A DNA stretch of 23,485 nucleotides. Source: Candidatus Nomurabacteria bacterium. GTDB lineage: Bacteria > Patescibacteriota > Minisyncoccia > Phycocordibacterales > UBA9973. Of the stretch, positions 13,377-22,038 are shown in pieces. The notes beneath the pieces were generated by a model. The model saw only the letters and a program-made list of their open reading frames with translations. It was not told the origin of the DNA and did not search any database. Position numbers and translations under genes: made by a program. Each line of letters begins with the position of its first letter. Within the stretch, counting starts at the first letter, position 1. Where the stretch lies: positions 1 to 23,485 of the forward strand of contig SIBT01000008.1 in assembly GCA_009695015.1 (NCBI GenBank), read 5' to 3'.

Positions 13377-15629
13377 ATGCGATATATCTTTACCATTATT
13401 GGTAGTGTTATCATAACTGTAACTTTAGTTGCATTTTTCTTTAATCTAAAACAGGTTAATGAAGAACGGGCAACATTAAAAATTAACTTGGAACAAAGAG
13501 CTTCGCTCTTGGCTGATAGTCTAAAAGAATCCATCGAGCCTTCGTATACGAATTCTTCACAGACTTCCCTTCAGACATCTCTTCAAAAAATCGTTAGCAG
13601 ATTTGCCAATCGTGAACGATTGGCAGGTATTGCTCTATATGACAACAAAGGTACATTGATTGCCACTTCTTCGGGATTACCAAAAAAAATAATTGAAAAT
13701 ACAGAATCAATTTCTGAAGCTATGGATAGTAATAAGTCAAAGAGTGATTTTTTTGATGCAGATGGCGAAACACGATATGTATTTGTCGACCCGCTTCACA
13801 ATAGTGAAGGAAGCATCTTGGGAGTGCTTATGATTGTGCACAACGCGGGCTACATAAATACAAGTATCAATCAAATTTGGAAAGGTAATTTATTAAGATT
13901 GGTAATTCAAATAATAATATTCTCAATTACGATTTTTATAATTCTCAGATTTTTTGTTTTTCGACAAGTTGTTCGTCTGGTTGATTCTATTAAGAAAGTT
14001 CGAATGGGGGGTAAAAATGAAACTTTTAAAGACACAGCTAGATATTCTTTTTTTAAACCTTTGGCAAAAGAAATTACTCATATAACTAATAGTTTATTGC
14101 AAGCCCGTTCATCAGCGAGCGAAGAGGCTCGTATGAGACTAGAAAAACTAGACACACCGTGGACTGCCGAGCGTCTAAAAGAATTTATTAAAGCCTATTT
14201 AAAAGACAGAAAAATATTTGTTGTATCCAACCAAGAGCCATACATTCATCAAAAAATAAAAAATGAAATTGTGGCTTCTATGGTGCCGAGCGGTTTGAAT
14301 ACAGCGGTTAATTCTGTGATGGAAGCCTGCGGAGGAGTATGGATTGCACATGGAAGTGGAGACGCTGACAAGGAAACATCTGATGAAAATGGGAAACTTC
14401 AAGTACCCCCAAATGATCCCCGCTACACTCTAAAGCGGGTTTGGCTTTCTGAAAAAGAGTTCAACGGACACTATAGATTTTCGGTAGAAGCGATGTATCC
14501 ATTATGTTTGATGACTTATACACGTCCAATATTTAGAAAAGAGGATTGGATGATGTATAAGCATGTAAATAAGAAATTTGCTCAAACATTGCTCGCAGAA
14601 TTAAAAAACGTGGAAGATCCAATCATCCTTATACAAGATTATCATTTTGCTCTTCTACCACAGATGATAAAAGAAATTAGACCAGATGCGAAAGTGGGTA
14701 TATTTTGGCATGTACCGTGGCCAAGTCCTGAAGCATTTAGTGTCTGTCCTTGGCGTAAAGAAATTCTCAAAGGAATGTTGGGAGCTGATATCGTCGGATT
14801 TAATACTCAACAATTTTGCAATAACTTTATTGATACAATTGGAAAGGAAGTCGAATCTCTGATTGATTTAGAAACTTTTTCAATAACTCGCGAAGATCAC
14901 ACAACCCATATTAAATCTTTCCCGATTAGCATCGCTTTTTCGAACGGTAAAGAAACTAAAGCGGAGCAATTAGAATTTAATAACCTTGGGCTAAGTATTT
15001 TAAAGAAACTTGAAATTCAAACTAAATATTTAGGCATAGGTGTCGATCGACTTGATTATGCAAAAGGAATTCCAGAACGATTTATGGGGATAGAACATTT
15101 TTTTGACGTAAATCCTGAATACAAAGGAGAACTTACCTTTTTGCAGATCGCTTCTCCACATCGTGAGCATTTTAAAGATTATCAAGAGCAATACCAAGAT
15201 TTGATTACGAAAGAAGCGGATAGAATCAATCAGAAGTTCGGCACAAAAGAATGGAAACCAATTGTTTTAGAAACAATTCAATATAGCCACGCGGAATTAT
15301 TGTCTCTATATAAAATAGCTAATTTTTGCCTTATTACTTCCCTGCATGACAGTATGAATCTCGTTGCAAAAGAATATATAGCGGCGAGAAATGACTCTCT
15401 AGGTGTGCTTATTTTAAGCCAATTTGCTGGAGCTTCACGTAATTTAAAAGAAGCATTGATTATAAATCCACATAACACAGAGGAGATTGGGGTAGCAATT
15501 CGAACCGCTCTAATAATGCCATCATCTGAACAATATCGTCGTATGAATATTATGCGCACCATTATTAAAGATTACAATGTTTATCGTTGGGCAGCAGAAT
15601 TTATTAAATCAGTAACGAGTTTGAATTAG
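13377..15629 (+). CDS. Membrane sensor-HAMP-like-GT20 fusion (trehalose-6-phosphate synthase family)
   Basis: N-terminal half: TM1 (about 3-23), an extracytoplasmic region of about 145 residues resembling a single Cache/PAS-like sensor (ALYDNKGTLIATS at 87-99), TM2 (about 172-195), a HAMP-like helix region and a helical linker (196-272). C-terminal half (276-748): a complete GT20 domain. Relative to E. coli OtsA the donor-site residues are in place with identical spacing: D421 (QDYHF), H445 (WHVPWPSPE), R558 and K563 (DRLDYAKG), D658 and E666 (DSMNLVAKE). The OtsA glucose-6-phosphate contacts differ: Arg9 aligns with Gln286 (SNQEPY) and Trp40 with His325 (WIAHGSG). The enzyme should transfer a sugar from a nucleotide sugar to a phosphorylated acceptor, possibly trehalose-6-P. 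No OtsB phosphatase is in the window. Fusion is in one open frame. Confidence 0.88.
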   Translation: MRYIFTIIGSVIITVTLVAFFFNLKQVNEERATLKINLEQRASLLADSLKESIEPSYTNSSQTSLQTSLQKIVSRFANRERLAGIALYDNKGTLIATSSGLPKKIIENTESISEAMDSNKSKSDFFDADGETRYVFVDPLHNSEGSILGVLMIVHNAGYINTSINQIWKGNLLRLVIQIIIFSITIFIILRFFVFRQVVRLVDSIKKVRMGGKNETFKDTARYSFFKPLAKEITHITNSLLQARSSASEEARMRLEKLDTPWTAERLKEFIKAYLKDRKIFVVSNQEPYIHQKIKNEIVASMVPSGLNTAVNSVMEACGGVWIAHGSGDADKETSDENGKLQVPPNDPRYTLKRVWLSEKEFNGHYRFSVEAMYPLCLMTYTRPIFRKEDWMMYKHVNKKFAQTLLAELKNVEDPIILIQDYHFALLPQMIKEIRPDAKVGIFWHVPWPSPEAFSVCPWRKEILKGMLGADIVGFNTQQFCNNFIDTIGKEVESLIDLETFSITREDHTTHIKSFPISIAFSNGKETKAEQLEFNNLGLSILKKLEIQTKYLGIGVDRLDYAKGIPERFMGIEHFFDVNPEYKGELTFLQIASPHREHFKDYQEQYQDLITKEADRINQKFGTKEWKPIVLETIQYSHAELLSLYKIANFCLITSLHDSMNLVAKEYIAARNDSLGVLILSQFAGASRNLKEALIINPHNTEEIGVAIRTALIMPSSEQYRRMNIMRTIIKDYNVYRWAAEFIKSVTSLN

Positions 15630-15640
15630 TTGCTTAAACT

Positions 15641-16351
15641 TCATTCTCTAACTTTTTCAAAGTAACTATTTATTAAACGTTTACTTTTTCGATCTGTTAT
15701 TTCTCGAAAGATCATTTCTAGAGAAGAAGTTTTTTTTGTAGATGTTGTAATATGGGTTTTATTTGTTACTTCGATATTACCCCGCCTGTTCATAAACATA
15801 GCAAGCCAATAATCTTCTAGATTACTACGTAAATTTATTTTTTTTGATAAAAGAGAGCTATTTTTTATTATTTCTTGAACAAATTTTTTATCTTTGCCCC
15901 AGAAAGCCAAACTAGAACCCCACATCCAAAAAGCCATTTTTCTATTTTTGGAAACATGTAAATGTTTACTATATATATTATAGACAGCGCCTAAAATTGC
16001 TCCTGAAAATTTTACCCATGAACCAACTAAAACATTTTCATTGTTCTTTAGTGTGTCGGTCATTACTTCTACCCAGCTATCGCGAGCAATTGAATCCCCA
16101 TCAAGACAAAGTATTATGTCTCCAGAAACATGATTCAATCCTTCTATTCGAGCATTCACTATCCCGGTGGGTCCATCAAAAGATATGACAGCAACAGGAA
16201 AACCCTCTGCGATTTCTAGAGTCTTGTCTGTAGAATTATGCACCAAAATAATAACCTCATCAGGATGTCTAGTCTGATTCAAAATAGATTCAATACATTC
16301 TCCAATATATTTTTCTTCATTATGAGCAATAATTAGAACTGATATTTTCAT
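15641..16351 (-). CDS. Family 2 glycosyltransferase
   Basis: GT-A fold inverting glycosyltransferase. It begins ISVLIIAHNEE (3-13), the classic GT2 N-terminus, with NSTDKT (39-44) and the metal-binding DGDS (D84, D86). WGSSLAF and NLEDYWLA in the second half fit the acceptor-side region. At 236 residues it is a minimal GT2 without TM helices, so it is probably a peripheral cytoplasmic enzyme in glycan or glycolipid assembly; substrate unknown. It ends in TGA, the only TGA stop I confirmed. It converges on the GT20 gene with only 11 bp between stops and lies 23 bp downstream of pyrG. Confidence 0.88.
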   Translation of the reverse strand: MKISVLIIAHNEEKYIGECIESILNQTRHPDEVIILVHNSTDKTLEIAEGFPVAVISFDGPTGIVNARIEGLNHVSGDIILCLDGDSIARDSWVEVMTDTLKNNENVLVGSWVKFSGAILGAVYNIYSKHLHVSKNRKMAFWMWGSSLAFWGKDKKFVQEIIKNSSLLSKKINLRSNLEDYWLAMFMNRRGNIEVTNKTHITTSTKKTSSLEMIFREITDRKSKRLINSYFEKVRE

Positions 16352-16374
16352 AAAACAATATTAAGAAAATCTAT

Positions 16375-18021
16375 TTATTTCTTCTTTAGAACACAAGCTT
16401 TGACAAAGGCGACAAAAAGTGGATGAGGATTAAGTGGGCGGGATTTTAATTCCGGATGAAATTGAGTACCTAGAAAAAAGGGATGTTTTGTGCGTGGAAG
16501 TTCAGCAATTTCCATCAGTCTTCCATCTGGTGAAGCGCCAGAAAATACTAAACCTGCTTTTTCTAATTTCTCCGCATATTCTGGATTGACTTCATAGCGA
16601 TGGCGATGACGTTCGAAAATTTCTGACTGCGAGTAAGCTACCTGCGCCATACTTCCCTCCTTGAGAATAGCCGGATAAGCGCCGAGCCGCATCGTCGCAC
16701 CGAAATTTTTCTCTTTAAGATTCTTTTTTTGTTCCGGCATAATGTCCACCACTGGAAAAGGAGTCTTGGCGTCAATCTCAGTCGTATTTGCGCCTTTCAT
16801 GCTCGCCACATGTCGCGCAAACTCAATAACCGCAAGCTGCATTCCATAACACAAACCAAAATATGGAATTTTATTTTCCCGACAGTATTTGATAACTGAA
16901 ATTTTACCTTCGATTCCTCGACTGCCAAAACCGCCAGGTACGATGATGCCGTCGAAGGTGTCTAATTCTTTCAAAGATTTTGGGTCCTTCTCGAATTGTT
17001 CAGAATTTAGCCAAACAATCTCTGGTCGGTAATTTATTGCGCCTCCCGCATGTCTGATTGATTCAATCACAGAAATATAGGAATCTTCAAGCACGAATTC
17101 GCCCGTGCCAAAATACTTACCCACAATTCCGATTTTCAACCTCTTGGTTGCACTATTCATTTTGAGAACCATATCTCGCCACTCTTTCATATCTTTTGGG
17201 CGTGACGACATTTTAAGTTTCTTTAAAATACGATCACCCAAACCGTCATTTTCAAAATTTATCGGAACTTCGTAAATATTACTTACATTGGGCGCAGAAA
17301 TAACATCTCCTTTTTCTAAACTACACATAAATTCAATTTTTTCCTTACGTTTTTCATCCATAGGAATATGTGCCCGAGCGAGAATAATATCTGGATTTAA
17401 ACCCACTGCATTTAAACTGCGAACTGCATGTTGGGTGGGTTTGGTTTTTAATTCGTTGCCACCCGCACCTAGCGCAGGCACATAACTCACCAACACAAGG
17501 ACAACATCGTGAGGATTTTTAATCTTGAGCATTCGCACAGCTTCGAGAAATAATATATTTTCATATTCACCGACTGTGCCACCAACTTCGGTAATTGCAA
17601 CTTTGGCATCAGCCTTTATCACTGCCTTATTTATGCGTTCAATAATCTCTAGCGGAATACGTGGCACCACTTCTACTTGTTTACCGCCAAATTCTAAATT
17701 ACGTTCTTTTTGAATCACTGAAAGATAGACACTGCCAGTAGTCATATAATTTGTCCGAGTCAAATCGCGATCCAAGAAACGTTCATAGTTTCCCATATCC
17801 TGATCACATTCGGTTCCATCATCCAAAACAAAAACCTCACCATGTTCGGTTGGGTTCATTGTGCCTGCGTCGACATTCACATATGGATCAATTTTCAGGG
17901 CAGTAACTTCTATTCCTCTAGACTGAAGAATTTTACCAATCGAGGCGGAAGCTACACCCTTTCCAACTCCAGACATCACTCCCCCCACCACGAAAATGTA
18001 TTTTATTGATTTTTTCTGCAT
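16375..18021 (-). CDS. pyrG: CTP synthase
   Basis: Converts UTP, ATP and glutamine to CTP, the last step of pyrimidine nucleotide synthesis. The 548 residues match the usual length. The N-terminal synthetase domain starts KYIFVVGGVMSGVGKG with the P-loop-like motif and continues with the DPYVNVDAGTMNP and HGEVFVLDDGTECDQD signatures. The C-terminal class I glutaminase domain has the triad C391 (GLCYGMQ), H522 and E524 (FHPE). All catalytic motifs are intact. The ATG at 18021 gives the standard N-terminus. It lies 33 bp downstream of ftsX. Confidence 0.97.
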   Translation of the reverse strand: MQKKSIKYIFVVGGVMSGVGKGVASASIGKILQSRGIEVTALKIDPYVNVDAGTMNPTEHGEVFVLDDGTECDQDMGNYERFLDRDLTRTNYMTTGSVYLSVIQKERNLEFGGKQVEVVPRIPLEIIERINKAVIKADAKVAITEVGGTVGEYENILFLEAVRMLKIKNPHDVVLVLVSYVPALGAGGNELKTKPTQHAVRSLNAVGLNPDIILARAHIPMDEKRKEKIEFMCSLEKGDVISAPNVSNIYEVPINFENDGLGDRILKKLKMSSRPKDMKEWRDMVLKMNSATKRLKIGIVGKYFGTGEFVLEDSYISVIESIRHAGGAINYRPEIVWLNSEQFEKDPKSLKELDTFDGIIVPGGFGSRGIEGKISVIKYCRENKIPYFGLCYGMQLAVIEFARHVASMKGANTTEIDAKTPFPVVDIMPEQKKNLKEKNFGATMRLGAYPAILKEGSMAQVAYSQSEIFERHRHRYEVNPEYAEKLEKAGLVFSGASPDGRLMEIAELPRTKHPFFLGTQFHPELKSRPLNPHPLFVAFVKACVLKKK

Positions 18022-18054
18022 ACTTTATGACTTTATGAACTTTAAATTTTATAA

Positions 18055-18972
18055 CTACTTGTTAAGATATTTTCTCACCGCCAAGAAACTGGAAATTACT
18101 CCAAAAAGTATACCTGATAATAAAATTATTGCAAAAATTTGAAAGAAATTTGAAACATAATAATCATACATATTAATTCCAAGAAAACTAGTCATATTGC
18201 TTCCGAGCCAAACTGTCACTGGCCAAAAGATAATCAATGTGATAATAGTGCCAATAACCCCATATATTGCGCCTTCGATCATAAAAGGGCCGCGAACTCG
18301 CATTTTAGAAGCGCCTACCAAGCGCATAACGTTTATTTCTTCTCTCGAAATATAAATAGTTAAGCGAATCGTATTGAAAGTAATAATGATAGAAGAAATT
18401 ATTAAATAGAGCGTCAGAAGAAAACCGAGTTTTTGCGCGCCAGATATTATGACATTTAATCTATCTATCACTAATTTATTATCGTGATAGTTTGAGTGAT
18501 TTATGATGTCCGATGAACCTAAAATAAGAGCATTGTCAGACTTTAAGAAATTCACAATATTTTCATATTGAGAAATTTCTTTAGTTGTGACATTTAGTGT
18601 GGCGCCGAGCGGATTATTTCCTATCTCATCTAATGCAGCAATGGTCGAATAATCATTTTGGTGACGAACGCGGAAAAGTTTAATCGCATCATCTGCGCTG
18701 GTATAAGAAACACTTGCCACTTCTGGCAACTTAAAGAGAGATTCTTTTAAAAGCATAATCTTATCTTCAGATGCGCCCACATTAAAATAAATTGTCACAT
18801 CTACTTTATCTTTTATAATATTAAGTGAAGAATAGAGTACTGCTTGTAAAAGAATAATCATAACAATAACAGCTAGGGTGTTCACTACCTGCAATACCGC
18901 AGCGAAAGAAACCGAACCACCTCTCTTGAAGTTTATAAATCCCGCTTTTATAATTCTTTTTAATTCTTTCAT
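18055..18972 (-). CDS. ftsX: Cell division protein FtsX
   Basis: Membrane partner of FtsE; the complex regulates peptidoglycan hydrolases at the divisome or side wall. From the ATG at 18972 it has 305 residues and four TM helices (about 25-47, 180-202, 230-252, 275-298), with a large extracytoplasmic domain between TM1 and TM2. SREEINVMRLVGAS after TM2 is the conserved FtsX/permease motif. An upstream in-frame ATG at 19026 would overlap ftsE by 38 bp and add a non-conserved stretch, so 18972 is preferred; it lies 16 bp after the ftsE stop. No Shine-Dalgarno is seen, suggesting coupling. Confidence 0.93.
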   Translation of the reverse strand: MKELKRIIKAGFINFKRGGSVSFAAVLQVVNTLAVIVMIILLQAVLYSSLNIIKDKVDVTIYFNVGASEDKIMLLKESLFKLPEVASVSYTSADDAIKLFRVRHQNDYSTIAALDEIGNNPLGATLNVTTKEISQYENIVNFLKSDNALILGSSDIINHSNYHDNKLVIDRLNVIISGAQKLGFLLTLYLIISSIIITFNTIRLTIYISREEINVMRLVGASKMRVRGPFMIEGAIYGVIGTIITLIIFWPVTVWLGSNMTSFLGINMYDYYVSNFFQIFAIILLSGILFGVISSFLAVRKYLNK

Positions 18973-18988
18973 ATTAATATACAATAAT

Positions 18989-19657
18989 CTATTTACTATG
19001 TTTTGTGTCTCTAATAATTTTCCCATTTTCCATCATGATCACCCTTTTTCCGATTGAATCAATAACTCCACGATTATGAGTGGCCAAAATCACAGTGGTG
19101 CCGAGATCATTTATTTTTTTTAAAATTTGAACTATTTCATGCGTATTGATCGAATCCAAATTCCCTGTCGGCTCATCGGCTATTATAAGTTCAGGCTGAT
19201 TAATGATAGCTCGAGCGATAGCGAGCCTTTGTTGTTCACCTCCAGACATTTGATTTGGAAAATGATGAAGTCTGTTGCCTAAATCAACCAGCTCTAAAAC
19301 ATGTGGAACATCGGAAGCTATCTCTTCATCAGTTTTGCCGACAGCTTCCATGGCAAAAGCGATGTTTTCATACGCGGTCTTGTTACCCAGCAATTTGAAG
19401 TCTTGAAATACTACCCCAATACGCCGGCGGAGTTTAGTCAAATCCTTATTTTTTAATTTATGCACATCGATAGATTCAAAAAAAACTGTGCCATCCGTAG
19501 GTGCATCATCCGCTAAAATCATCTTGGTGAGAGTCGTTTTACCTGCACCCGAATGTCCGACAATAGAGACAAATTCTCCAGCGGTAATATTAAAGGTAAT
19601 GTCGTCTAATGCCAAAGCATCCTTATAAGTTTTGGAAACATTGTTAAAATAAATCAC
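18989..19657 (-). CDS. ftsE: Cell division ATP-binding protein FtsE
   Basis: ABC ATPase of the FtsEX complex. Motifs in order: Walker A GHSGAGKTT (34-42), Q-loop Q85, signature MSGGEQQR (137-144), Walker B LIIADE (157-162) and H-loop H194. The 222-residue length is typical. The start codon is GTG at 19657; a TGA lies immediately upstream in frame, so no longer version exists, and IYFNNVSK is the expected N-terminus. An extended -10 is placed 6 nt before the GTG. Followed by ftsX in the usual order. Confidence 0.96.
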   Translation of the reverse strand: MIYFNNVSKTYKDALALDDITFNITAGEFVSIVGHSGAGKTTLTKMILADDAPTDGTVFFESIDVHKLKNKDLTKLRRRIGVVFQDFKLLGNKTAYENIAFAMEAVGKTDEEIASDVPHVLELVDLGNRLHHFPNQMSGGEQQRLAIARAIINQPELIIADEPTGNLDSINTHEIVQILKKINDLGTTVILATHNRGVIDSIGKRVIMMENGKIIRDTKHSK

Positions 19658-19663
19658 TCATTC

Positions 19664-19672
19664 ATTTTAACA
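19664..19672 (-). promoter_or_regulatory. Extended -10 promoter of ftsEX, predicted leaderless
   Basis: Minus-strand TGTTAAAAT (TAAAAT at 19664-19669) with 6 nt to the GTG start at 19657. A TTGTTT lies 15 nt further upstream, a poor -35. Confidence 0.4.
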
Positions 19673-19740
19673 CAAATTATTTTGAAACAAAACAAAATCC
19701 CCTACCTCCCCGCATTTATCAATGCCCAAGTCTTATTTAT

Positions 19741-21087
19741 TTAGCGAGTCGTGTTGTATAGTTGCATAACTTCCGCTGCGGTTAGGGCGCGGTTGTAGAT
19801 ACGGACATCATCAATAGGGCCGTTGAAAAAAGTAGAGTTATTTGAATTCCTACCAATTTCTAAAGGTTGAGCGGTATCTCCCCTCGTAATAGTGAAAGTA
19901 TTGGTATTATTTTGCACACCATCTATGTAAATAACAGCACTTCCTGTAGCATCCACTAAAGTTGCCACAACATGGACCCATTTATTTAGCGACAAATTAC
20001 CCAAAGAGTTGAAAGTTTGAAAGGTGTTTGCGGTATTCCGAATTCCAAACTCCATTACACAGCCAAAGTTATCAGTAATCAAACGATAATTCCCCGCAGC
20101 AGAAAGTTTTACTATACCACCACCATTATTAGTACAAGTTTTGATATTAAACCAACCAGCAAGAGTTAAGTCATTACCAACAAGATCAAGAACATCTCCT
20201 ATGGCAACATAATCATTCGTCCCATCAAAATTAAGCCCCTGCCCTATTTTTCCCGCCACAGTTGCAATGGATTGAGTCATACTGCCAAGCGTCCCGGTAT
20301 TCCCACCCCCAGATTTATCCAAAGTCGTCGCTGCACTCGAAGAAGTCCAGATGGTGTCTTTGCCATCAAGAGTCCAGTAACCGACGAGGCCACTCTGGAG
20401 AGTTTTGGTTGGGGAGACGGAAAATTTTGCTATGCCAATTTTGTAGAGTTGCTCAACTTCAGCAGCGGAGAGAGCGCGACTATACATTCTGACATCATCT
20501 AAAACGCCGGGGAAATATCCGGAACTGATACGTCCAATATCCACCGCGCTTGCATTGATATCTGTTCCAGTCGTGATCGTTACATAGTACCAAATGTTGG
20601 CGGCAACAGTAGAGGTCACAGCTCCATTGACATAGATAGTAGGACTAGTAAAACTGTTTGCGGTGATTGTACCGCTCGACACTTCTATAGTGGCTGTAGC
20701 ATTCAAATCAATAATCTTTTTTGTAGTGTTCGTTGTCTTCATCCAAAATGCAACTGTCTTGACTGAGCTTGATACATTTCCCACACTTACATAATCATTC
20801 GTCCCATCAAAATTAAGCCCCTGCCCTATTTTTCCAGCCACAGTTGCAATGGATTGAGTCATACTGGTCAACGTTCCTGTTTTTCCATTTCCAGATTTAT
20901 CCAAAGTCGTCGCTGCACTCGAAGAAGTCCAGACGGTGTCTTTGCCATCAAGAGTCCAGTAACCAACGAGGCCACTCTGGAGAGTTTTGGTTGGGGAGAC
21001 ACCAAAAGTAGCTGCATGGGTCAATGAAAAGAAAGACACTAATACAAAAAGAAACAGAAGGGTGAGAATTTTTACAGATTTTTGCAT
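19741..21087 (-). CDS. Secreted protein with two tandem LamG (concanavalin A-like) domains
   Basis: From the ATG at 21087 the protein has 448 residues: a signal peptide (1-26, ending THA before ATFGVSP) and two LamG/Laminin-G-3-like jelly-roll units of about 194 residues. Each unit starts SPTKTLQSGLVGYWTLDGKD, has GLNFDGTNDYV in the middle and ends DDVR(M/I)Y(S/N)RAL(S/T)AAEV. Such domains usually bind glycans or other extracellular partners; no catalytic domain or C-terminal anchor is seen. The frame is open to 21144, but 21087 gives a clean signal peptide. The first 212 bp of the two units are about 93% identical, so the duplication is recent. It sits between prfB and ftsE, an unusual place for a surface protein. 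Confidence 0.88.
   Translation of the reverse strand: MQKSVKILTLLFLFVLVSFFSLTHAATFGVSPTKTLQSGLVGYWTLDGKDTVWTSSSAATTLDKSGNGKTGTLTSMTQSIATVAGKIGQGLNFDGTNDYVSVGNVSSSVKTVAFWMKTTNTTKKIIDLNATATIEVSSGTITANSFTSPTIYVNGAVTSTVAANIWYYVTITTGTDINASAVDIGRISSGYFPGVLDDVRMYSRALSAAEVEQLYKIGIAKFSVSPTKTLQSGLVGYWTLDGKDTIWTSSSAATTLDKSGGGNTGTLGSMTQSIATVAGKIGQGLNFDGTNDYVAIGDVLDLVGNDLTLAGWFNIKTCTNNGGGIVKLSAAGNYRLITDNFGCVMEFGIRNTANTFQTFNSLGNLSLNKWVHVVATLVDATGSAVIYIDGVQNNTNTFTITRGDTAQPLEIGRNSNNSTFFNGPIDDVRIYNRALTAAEVMQLYNTTR
20207..20418 (-). repeat. LamG intragenic repeat, second unit
   Basis: This 212-bp copy matches 20789-21000 without gaps, with about 14 mismatches by hand alignment. Offset is 582 bp, or 194 codons, so both copies are read in the same frame. 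Confidence 0.85.
20789..21000 (-). repeat. LamG intragenic repeat, first unit
   Basis: Partner of 20207-20418. Eleven of the 14 mismatches fall in one patch of about 31 nt (around 20867-20897); the remaining 181 bp carry only three. Confidence 0.85.
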
Positions 21088-21092
21088 GTGTA

Positions 21093-21103
21093 AGTATATT
21101 ATA
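21093..21103 (-). promoter_or_regulatory. Overlapping -10 boxes for the LamG gene
   Basis: Minus-strand TATAAT (21098-21103) and TATACT (21093-21098) overlap by one base, 10 and 5 nt before the ATG at 21087. Either gives a very short or absent leader. They lie inside the 34-bp gap to prfB. Confidence 0.4.
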
Positions 21104-21121
21104 CAACTATTAAAGAATATT

Positions 21122-22015
21122 TTACAAATCTTTTTCTGCCTCAACGAAAATATCTATTTCACCATTCAAAACAGCGTCCGTGTTTGATGTTTCCATATCT
21201 GTCCTGTGATCTTTGACCATCTTATATGGATGCAACACATACGAACGGATCTGATTCCCCCATTCTATCTCTGTATTTTTAGTCAACTTCATGCTCTCCT
21301 CTACTGACTTTTTTTCTTCTTTCGCTTTTTTGAAAATTTTTGCTCGAAGGATATTCATCGCCTGTTCACGATTTTGTTCTTGAGAACGTTCCCCAGAGGC
21401 ATGAACGGAAATATTACTCGGCGTGTGAACAATTCGGACAGCCGTCTCTCTTTTATTCACATTCTGTCCGCCAGGGCCACCGGACTTCGCAAATTCGATT
21501 TTTAAATCACTCTCTGGTATGGCAATATCTTTCTCTTCCAATTTAGAAAATTTAGGTAGAACTTCGACTAAAGAAAAAGAAGTGTGCCTTAATTTTTTGG
21601 CATTAAAAGGAGAAATTCGCACGAGACGATGCACCCCTCCCTCATTTTTAAGAGTTCCATAAGGACCCAACCTCTCTCCCCTCCCAACTATCTCCAACGA
21701 AACATTTCTATATCCACTATGATCATTTTTATGTTCATGAATAAAGGAAATAGTCCAACCTTTTTTATTTGCATATTTCATATACATTGACAAAAGCATA
21801 CTTGAAAAATCTTCGGCGTCGTCTCCTCCCGCGCCAGAAATTATCGTCATGATAGCATTACCTTTGTCATACTTACCTAAACCCAATTTCTTTTCTTTCA
21901 ACTCTGTAAGCTCTTTAATTATTTCTTGCGCTTTATTTTTGTCATTCCAAAAATCCGGACCTTGCATTAATGCTTCGAGTTTTTCTATTTCATTTTTATC
22001 TTTTTCTTTATCCAT
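21122..22015 (-). CDS. prfB: Peptide chain release factor 2, shortened domain 1
   Basis: Recognises UAA/UGA stop codons and triggers peptidyl-tRNA hydrolysis. The RF2-specific tripeptide SPF is at 135-137 and the catalytic GGQ at 182-184, followed by the conserved NVNKRETAVRI. At 297 residues it is about 70 shorter than E. coli RF2 (365). Compared from memory with E. coli, the first ~30 residues, including the programmed frameshift site, and much of the domain 1 coiled coil are missing: the GPDFWND region is followed almost directly by the domain 2 strand IMTIISGAGGDDAEDF. No upstream coding space remains because a tRNA ends 23 bp before the ATG. The GGQ and codon-recognition domains look intact. 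Confidence 0.93.
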   Translation of the reverse strand: MDKEKDKNEIEKLEALMQGPDFWNDKNKAQEIIKELTELKEKKLGLGKYDKGNAIMTIISGAGGDDAEDFSSMLLSMYMKYANKKGWTISFIHEHKNDHSGYRNVSLEIVGRGERLGPYGTLKNEGGVHRLVRISPFNAKKLRHTSFSLVEVLPKFSKLEEKDIAIPESDLKIEFAKSGGPGGQNVNKRETAVRIVHTPSNISVHASGERSQEQNREQAMNILRAKIFKKAKEEKKSVEESMKLTKNTEIEWGNQIRSYVLHPYKMVKDHRTDMETSNTDAVLNGEIDIFVEAEKDL

Positions 22016-22038
22016 AATATTTTAATTATTTTTCGTAG

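Noticed and set aside
18973..19026. Longer FtsX start at 19026
   Set aside because: Would overlap ftsE by 38 bp and add a non-conserved N-terminus; MKELKRIIKAG from 18972 is the usual FtsX beginning.
20262..20502. Two overlapping 76-residue plus-strand ORFs
   Set aside because: Shadows of the LamG coding sequence, created in its repeated region.
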